The notes under the pieces are model-generated. The model ran no database searches. It was not told the DNA's origin and was given only the letters and a program-made list of their open reading frames with translations. The translations under genes and the position numbers were made by a program. A stretch of DNA of 64,000 bases from DATLLN01 sp963797175 (GTDB lineage: Bacteria; Actinomycetota; Thermoleophilia; Gaiellales; JAICJC01). Shown in pieces: positions 58,901-64,000 of this stretch (position 1 is its first letter; each line of letters begins with the position of its first letter). The stretch is from contig CAWCOL010000009.1 in assembly GCA_963797175.1 (NCBI GenBank), positions 186,001 to 250,000 of the forward strand, written 5' to 3'.

Positions 58901-59216
58901 GGCCAAGTGGCACACGCGTGAACGCCAAGTGGCGGATCGGGGTGCGGCCAAATGACCGACGCTCGATCGGCCAAGTGGCAATTCCGCTCAACCAGGCTGA
59001 TCCAAGCAGACTGATCGCACGGCGGCCAAGTGGCCAACCGTCCGCCGGCCAAGTGGCACACGCGTGAACGCCAAGTGGCGCGAGCCGTCTGGCCAAATGA
59101 CCGGCGCGCGTTCGGCCAAGTGGCAATTCGGCTCAACCACCCCGATCCAAGCCCCTAGCGGCCCGTTCTTCGCCGCCCTTGGCCAAATGACCGACGATCG
59201 CTCGGCCAAGTGGCAA
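58901..59216. repeat. Array of 11 short repeats GGCCAAGTGGCA / GGCCAAATGACC between ligD and the RDD-ku operon
   Basis: The 354-bp gap 58879-59232 holds no credible gene. It carries eleven copies of a 10-nt core. Eight are GCCAAGTGGC (starts 58902, 58924, 58970, 59025, 59048, 59070, 59115, 59205). Three are GCCAAATGAC (58947, 59092, 59182). Most are 22-23 bp apart, with two wider gaps of 55 and 67 bp. The order A-B-C-D (cores at 58902 to 58970) is repeated 145-146 bp later (59048 to 59115) with the same spacers (for example CACGCGTGAAC), and C-D recurs a third time at 59182/59205. A tail with GCTCAACCA and GATCCAAGC follows the first two D copies. Confidence 0.9.
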
Positions 59217-59232
59217 TCCCGCGAGGGAGCGC

Positions 59233-59721
59233 CTACTCGACCGGCGGGAGCGGCTGGTCGAGGGCCGTCGGCCGGCGCATGACCAGGGTCGAGGCGATCA
59301 CGTCGTGGAGGCCGCGCTTGCGCGGCATGAACGCGACCATCAGGAAGCCGATGCCCAGGATCAGCGCCGACAGGTACTTGGCGAAGTGGCGTCCGGTGGC
59401 GCGGCCGAACCCGATCCGGGCGCCCTCCGAGCCGGTGACGATCAGCCCCAGCGCCCGCTTGCCGGGCGTCGCCTGCCGTGCCGAGGACTCCTGCAGGGCC
59501 TCGTACAGCCAGGCGACCGCCAACGTGACGACGTCGGCCGGGTGCCGGAGCCACAGGCCGATGTGGACGCTGCTGCCGCCCCCGGGGTCATGGGTGGTGG
59601 TCAGTCCCGACCCGTGGGCCACGCCCAGCACGTGGTAGACGAGGCTGAGCGGGATCAGCACGATCAGCGCATCGATCAGGTAGGCGGCGACCCGCCGCCA
59701 GAAGCCGCCGTACCGTGGCAC
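59233..59721 (-). CDS. RDD family membrane protein
   Basis: A 162-residue protein with three helices. The N-terminal YGGFWRRVAAYLIDALIVLI contains the conserved R and D of the RDD family. A middle helix region (TPGKRALGLIVTGSEGARIG) holds the second motif, and RKRGLHDVIASTLVMRR is the typical C-terminal HDxxxxT signature. Begins 6 nt after the ku stop, so it is likely transcribed with ku. Function of RDD proteins is mostly unknown; some act in transport. Confidence 0.9.
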   Translation of the reverse strand: MPRYGGFWRRVAAYLIDALIVLIPLSLVYHVLGVAHGSGLTTTHDPGGGSSVHIGLWLRHPADVVTLAVAWLYEALQESSARQATPGKRALGLIVTGSEGARIGFGRATGRHFAKYLSALILGIGFLMVAFMPRKRGLHDVIASTLVMRRPTALDQPLPPVE

Positions 59722-59727
59722 CGAGGA

Positions 59728-60579
59728 TCAGCTGGCGACGCGCTTCTGGGCGGCGCGCTTCTTCGCAGGCGCCGAGCCGCCGCTCTTCGCCTTCGGCTTC
59801 TTGCTCGCCGCCAGCGATGCCTGCAGCGCGTCCAACAGGTCGGGCGCCGACGTCGGCTCCGACTCGACGACGCGCTTGACCTCCTTGCCGCTGCGCTTCT
59901 TCTCGATCACGTCCATCAGCCGCGCCCGGTACTGATCCTCGTACCGGCCGGGCTCGAACTCGCCGGTGTAGTTGCCGATCAGCTCGACCGCCATGTCCAG
60001 CTGGCGCTTCTCGACCTTGACGCCCTCGGGGGCGATCCCCTCCACCGGTCGCACCTCGTCGTGGAAGAACATCTTCTCCAGCGTCAGCACGCCCTCCCGC
60101 ACCCGCAGGCAGCCCAGGTTCTCGCGCTCGTGGAAGACGTAGGTGGCGATCGCCGCCAGGCCGGCCTTCTCCATCGCCTGCACCAGCAGCGCGTACACCG
60201 GCTCACCGGACGCGTCGGCCGGGCCCAGGTAGTACGTGCGCTCGAAGTAGATCGGGTCGATGTCCGCGGCGGCGACGAAGTCGTGGATCGTGATCTGCTT
60301 GTACGCCTCGGGCGCCGCGGCCTCGAAGTCCTCGTCCTGGAGGTAGATGAACTCGTCCTCCTCGACCTGGTAGGCCTTGACGATCTCCTCGTTGGGGACG
60401 GTCTTGTCCTCGAGCTTGCAGATCTTCTGGTAGCCGATCCGCCCGCCGTCGGTCTCGTGGATCAGGTTGAACTTCAGGTTCTGCTCGCTGACGGCGGCGT
60501 ACATGCGCACGGGCGCGTTCACCAGGCCGAAGCTGATGCTGCCGGTCCAGATCGCGCGTGGTTTGGAGCTTGCAGGCAT
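59728..60579 (-). CDS. ku: Ku protein (non-homologous end joining)
   Basis: A 283-residue homodimeric DNA-end-binding protein that recruits LigD. AIWTGSISFGLVNAPVRMYA is the Ku bridge start. FNLIHETDGGRIGYQKICKL, FIYLQDEDFEAAAPEA, YYLGPADASGEPVYALLVQA and MELI-like core helices follow. The C-terminal tail is Lys/Ala rich (KKPKAKSGGSAPAKKRAAQK), as in longer bacterial Ku that bind internal DNA. ATG is preceded by GAGGAA. ku and ligD face each other with RDD and the repeat array between. Confidence 0.96.
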   Translation of the reverse strand: MPASSKPRAIWTGSISFGLVNAPVRMYAAVSEQNLKFNLIHETDGGRIGYQKICKLEDKTVPNEEIVKAYQVEEDEFIYLQDEDFEAAAPEAYKQITIHDFVAAADIDPIYFERTYYLGPADASGEPVYALLVQAMEKAGLAAIATYVFHERENLGCLRVREGVLTLEKMFFHDEVRPVEGIAPEGVKVEKRQLDMAVELIGNYTGEFEPGRYEDQYRARLMDVIEKKRSGKEVKRVVESEPTSAPDLLDALQASLAASKKPKAKSGGSAPAKKRAAQKRVAS

Positions 60580-60653
60580 TTCCTCGCTCAAACGATAGGG
60601 GACGGAACGAGTTCGCGCATCTTCTTGCGTCTCCTGCCCGCCGCTCGACCGGT

Positions 60654-61941
60654 TCAACCGCCGGACACGTCGCGCGCGAGCAGGTCGTCGACCGTCTCGC
60701 GCCGCTCCAGCAGCCGCGCCGCGCCGCCGGCCACCATCACGGCGGCCGCGCGCGGCACCAGGTTGTAGGTGGAGGCCATGCTCGCGGCGTACGCGCCGGT
60801 GGCCGGGACGGCGAGCACGTCGCCGACCTGCAGCTCGGGGAGGCGCGCCTCCTCGATCAGCACGTCGCCCGACTCGCAGTGCTTGCCGGCGATCGCATAC
60901 ACGCGGCCGGGATCGGCCTCGGCCCGGTCGACGGCGATCGCGTCGTACGTCGCCGCCGTAGAGCGCCGGCCGCGGGTTGTCGGACATGCCGCCGTCCACG
61001 GCGGCGTAGACGACCCCCGCGGCGGTGCGCTTGATCGCACCCACCCGGTAGAGCGTCACGCCGGCGGCCGCGGCCACCGACCGCCCCGGCTCGACGACCA
61101 GGCGCGGCAGCGGCAGGCCGCGGGCCAGCAGCCGTTCGACGACCCGCGCCGCCACCGCCTCCAGCCCGGGCTCGAGCGGCAGCTCGCCCTCGCCCGAGGC
61201 GTGCGCCACACCGAAGCCGCCGCCGATGTCGAGCACCGGCAGCTCGCCCAGGCCGTTGTCCTCGATGAAGGCCGCCAGCCAGTCCACGACCTCCAGGTAC
61301 GGCCCGGCGTCGCGGATCTGCGAGCCGAGGTGCACGTGCAGGCCGCACGGCTGGAGGTTGACCAGGTCGGCCGCAGCGTCCAGCGCATCGGCCGCGTCCG
61401 CCGGCGCGAAGCCGAACTTGCTGGCCGCGTGGCCGGTCACGATCTTGGCGTGCGTGTCCGGCGCGATGCCCGGCGTGACGCGGATCAGCACGCGCTGCAC
61501 CCGGCCGGCGGCGGCCGCGATCCGGTCGAGCCGGGCGAGCTCGCCCGCGTGGTCGATCACGACCAGGCCGGCGCCGGCCGCGACGGCGGCCGACAGGTCC
61601 TCGTCCGACTTGTTGTTGCCGTGCACGACGATTCCCTCGGGCTGCGCGCCGGCGCGCAGCGCGGCCGCCAGCTCGCCCGCCGACGCGACGTCCGCGCCCA
61701 GCCCCTCCTCGAACAGCACCCGGAGGACACCCACCGTGGGATTCGCCTTGCACGCGTAGGCAACGGCCGCGTCCGGATACAGCTCGAGCCCGCGCAGCGC
61801 GGCCGCCGCCCGGCTGCGCAGGGTCTGCTCGCAGTAGACGTAGAGCGGCGTCCCGAACCGCTCGGCCAGGTCGGAGGCGGCCACGCCGCCCAGCTCGAGC
61901 CGGCCGCCGACCACGGCCGCCGAGTCGGGCAGCACGCTCAC
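60654..61941 (-). CDS. lysA: Diaminopimelate decarboxylase, broken by a 1-nt frameshift
   Basis: PLP enzyme making lysine, fold-type III. YVYCEQTLRSRAAAALRGLE, AVAYACKANPTVGVLRVLFE (PLP lysine), HGNNKSDEDLSAAVAAGAG, HVHLGSQIRDAGPYLEVVDW and VLDIGGGFGVAHASGEG lie in one frame. YDAIAVDRAEADPGRVYAIA and AGKHCESGDVLIEE, which supply the conserved active-site Cys/Glu, follow in the next. Removing one G near 60951-60955 joins them (PALYGATYDAIAVD). Corrected length is about 428 residues. GTG start overlaps argH. Confidence 0.92.
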
Positions 61942-63201
61942 AGCGCCTCGATCTCGGCCCGGCAGCGCGCCAGCTGCCCGGCCAGCTCGGCCGGCGGCAG
62001 CCGCGCCTCGGCCGCCTCCCGCGCCGTCGGCTCGGCGAACCGCTCGCCCGCCGCGACGCGGCTGGCCACCTCGGCGTGCGCCTGCCGGAAGGGCACGCCC
62101 TCGCGCACCAGCGCCTCGGCCACGTCGGTGGCGACGGTCGCGCCGTCGGACGCAGCCGCCTCCATCCGCGCGACGTCGAAGCGCAGGCCGGCCACGCACA
62201 CCCGCAGCGCGGCCAGGGCGCCGAGCAGGTCGTCGGTCTGGTCGAACGCCGCCCGCTTGTCCTCCTGGAGGTCGCGGTTGTACGCCAGCGGCAGTCCCTT
62301 CAGCGTTGCCAGCAGCCCGGCCAGCCGGCCGATCGCCGTGCCCGCCTTGCCCCGCGCCAGCTCCGCGGCGTCCGGGTTCTTCTTCTGCGGCATCATCGAG
62401 CTGCCGGTGGCCGCCGCGTCGTCCAGCTCGGCGAACCCGTACTCGGCCGACGTCCACAGCACCAGCTCCTCGCCCAGCCGGGAGAGGTGCACCATGCACA
62501 GGGCGGCCGCGTAGCAGAGCCCGCTGACGTAGTCGCGGTCGGACACCGCGTCCAGGGAGTTCTCGAACCGGCGGGCGAAGCCCAGCTCGGCGGCGACCCA
62601 GTCCGGATCCAGCGGGAGGCCGGACCCGGCCAGCGCCCCGGCACCGAGCGGGCAGACGTCCGCCGCCTCGCGCACCGCCGCGAACCGGCGGCCGTCCCGC
62701 AGCAGCGCCCAGGCGTGCGCGGCCAGATGGTGGCCGAGCAGCACCGGCTGCGCGCGCTGGCCATGCGTGTAGCCGGGCAGCACGGCCTCACCGTCGCGGG
62801 CGGCGCGGTCGAGCAGCGCCTCTGCCAGCGCCCGGATCGCACCGATCGCGTCGCCGCAGGCCTGCTTGACCCACAGCCGCATCGCCGTCTGCACCTGGTC
62901 GTTGCGGCTGCGGCCGGCGTGGACGCGCGGGCCGAGGTCGCCCAGCAGCCGCTCGATCGCGGAGTGGACGTCCTCGTCGGCCGCGTCCGGCTCGATCTCC
63001 ACCCTGCCCAGCGCCTCGCAGATGCGCTCCGCGAGCTCCGGCTCGATCAGCCCCTGGCGGGCGAGCATCCGCACGTGCACGGCGCTCGCCCGCAGGTCGT
63101 GGGGCAGCAGGCGCCGGTCGATCTGAAAGCGACGCCGTGAAGTCGAGGATGGCCGGGTCGAGGCCGCCGGCGAGGCGGCCCGCCCAGAGCGGATCGGTCA
63201 C
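61938..63201 (-). CDS. argH: Argininosuccinate lyase, broken by a 1-nt frameshift
   Basis: Last step of arginine synthesis. VTDPLWAGRLAGGLDPAILD and FTAS lie in one frame. After removing one T from a TTT run near 63126-63128 the next frame continues LQIDRRLLPHDLRASAVHVR. DVHSAIERLLGDLGPRVHAG, SRNDQVQTAMRLW, GYTHGQRAQPVLLGHHL, and the fumarase/ASL signature GSSMMPQKKNPDAAELARGK (catalytic Ser loop) are intact. Corrected length about 420. GTG start overlaps the argG stop, giving argG-argH-lysA. Confidence 0.93.
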
Positions 63202-64000
63202 ACCTCGACTGTATCCGCTGCCGCCGAGGCGGCCGCCCAGGTCTTGGTCGGGAGCGACCAGACGTGGATGAAGCCCGCAGCGGCGCCGTGCTGGAAGGCG
63301 TCGCCCTCCTCGTAGGTGGCGAGCGCGTGGTCGTACAGCGACCCGGCGGCGCGCCGGCCGACGACCTGGCAGCCGCCCCGGTAGAGCTTGATCCTGGCGA
63401 CGCCGGACACGCCGGTGCTGGCCTCGGCCATGAACGCCTGCAGCGCCTCGCGCAGCGGCGAGTACCAGAGGCCGTTGTAGACCAGCTGCGCGTACTGGAG
63501 CGCGAGCGTCTGCTTCGTGTGGGTCAGGTCGCGCTCGAGCACGAGCTCCTCGACGCCGGCGTACGCCGCCAGCAGCAGGGCCGCGGCCGGCACCTCGTAG
63601 ATCTCGCGGCTCTTGATGCCGACCAGCCGGTTCTCGATCATGTCGATGCGGCCGACACCGTGCGCCCCCGCCACGGCGGCGGCCCGGGCGATCAGTGCCG
63701 GCAGGTCGAGCCGCTCGCCGTCGATCGCGACCGGCACGCCCGCCTCGAACTCGACCTCGACGACCTGCGGCGCGGCCAGCGCCCGCTCGGGGGCGATCGT
63801 CAGGGCGAACGCCTCCTCGAGGGGCGCGACCCACGGATCCTCCAGCGGGCCGGCCTCGATCGAGCGGCCCCACAGGTTGTGATCGACCGAGTACGCCGCG
63901 CCGGACTTGACCGGCACCTCGATCCCGTGCTCATCGGCGTAGGCGATCTCCTGCTCGCGCGTCATGCCCCAGTCCCGCACCGGCGCCAGCACGGCCAGGT
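63198..64000 (-). CDS. argG: Argininosuccinate synthase (5' partial)
   Basis: ATP-dependent ligation of citrulline and aspartate. The gene runs off the right edge; about 267 C-terminal residues are present. YSVDHNLWGRSIEAGPLEDP is the substrate-binding signature. HGVGRIDMIENRLVGIKSRE, IYEVPAAALLLAAYAGVEEL and RDLTHTKQTLALQYAQLVYN are typical. The ATP loop lies outside the window. First visible gene of the argG-argH-lysA operon. Confidence 0.96.
   Translation of the reverse strand, partial: LAVLAPVRDWGMTREQEIAYADEHGIEVPVKSGAAYSVDHNLWGRSIEAGPLEDPWVAPLEEAFALTIAPERALAAPQVVEVEFEAGVPVAIDGERLDLPALIARAAAVAGAHGVGRIDMIENRLVGIKSREIYEVPAAALLLAAYAGVEELVLERDLTHTKQTLALQYAQLVYNGLWYSPLREALQAFMAEASTGVSGVARIKLYRGGCQVVGRRAAGSLYDHALATYEEGDAFQHGAAAGFIHVWSLPTKTWAAASAAADTVEV

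Noticed and set aside
58901..59216. CRISPR array
   Set aside because: Repeats are 10-12 nt with 10-13 nt spacers, spacers are themselves duplicated between blocks, and no cas genes are near.
58875..59282. Proteins encoded in the repeat array (frames reading HLAFTRVPLGR or SAKWQ repeats)
   Set aside because: The frames follow the DNA repeat mechanically, carry no start signals and shift frame at the irregular spacings.

Overview
This 64 kb window is chromosomal DNA from a high-GC bacterium, most likely an actinobacterium of the Thermoleophilia type (Solirubrobacterales/Gaiellales or an uncultured soil relative). That placement is inference. It rests on the very high GC, an actinobacterial-type group 1h [NiFe]-hydrogenase cluster, an eno-pyk-ftsB-DUF501 run, and a CIRCE operator of the TTGGCACTC kind. 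The DNA is densely packed. About twenty gene pairs are joined by a 4-nt GTGA/ATGA stop/start overlap.

Layout: (1) 1-10.3 kb: one plus-strand hydrogenase operon with the large subunit (cut at the left edge), a NifU/zinc-ribbon protein, three proteins of unknown role typical of such clusters, the maturation protease, HypA, HypB, a two-domain SIS protein, HypF and a 93-residue protein. The small subunit and HypC/D/E are not in the window. (2) 10.3-17.1 kb, minus: addB-addA-nth, for double-strand break and base-excision repair. (3) 17.1-23.8 kb: a phosphodiesterase, a 7Fe ferredoxin, a thioredoxin/CcmH pair with a receiver-like protein, small membrane and zinc-ribbon proteins, FtsB, DUF501 and a GNAT enzyme. 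(4) 23.8-33.3 kb, minus: pyruvate kinase, enolase, a histidine kinase, MazG, a PrsA-like foldase and Mfd. (5) 33.3-46 kb: an M20 peptidase (plus), then a minus-strand housekeeping block with pth, rplY, prs, glmU, tRNA-Gln, ispE, ksgA, an EamA transporter, tatD, metG, rsmI and a ROK sugar kinase. (6) 46-51 kb: envelope genes, namely an LCP ligase, a CIRCE-controlled FmdB-type zinc ribbon, a GT4 glycosyltransferase and a fused deacetylase-flippase. (7) 50.6-56 kb: histidine biosynthesis, with hisA diverging from a TrpR-like regulator followed by hisG, a fused hisC-hisB, hisH, hisF and hisIE. (8) 56-60.6 kb: NHEJ genes ligD (plus) and ku-RDD (minus) facing each other across a 316-bp array of 11 short repeats. 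(9) 60.6-64 kb: lysA, argH and argG (argG is cut by the right edge).

Twelve apparent single-base indels break genes, eleven of them extra bases. Several fall in genes that should be essential (eno, pyk, metG, lysA, argH), which suggests sequence error and not real decay. Many starts have a TAnnnT box 6-10 nt upstream, the layout of leaderless transcripts. The strongest candidates for something undescribed are the GGCCAAGTGGCA array between the NHEJ genes, the CIRCE plus a second perfect dyad between fmdB and the glycosyltransferase, the HisC-HisB fusion with its TrpR-like neighbour, and the uncharacterised hydrogenase-cluster proteins.
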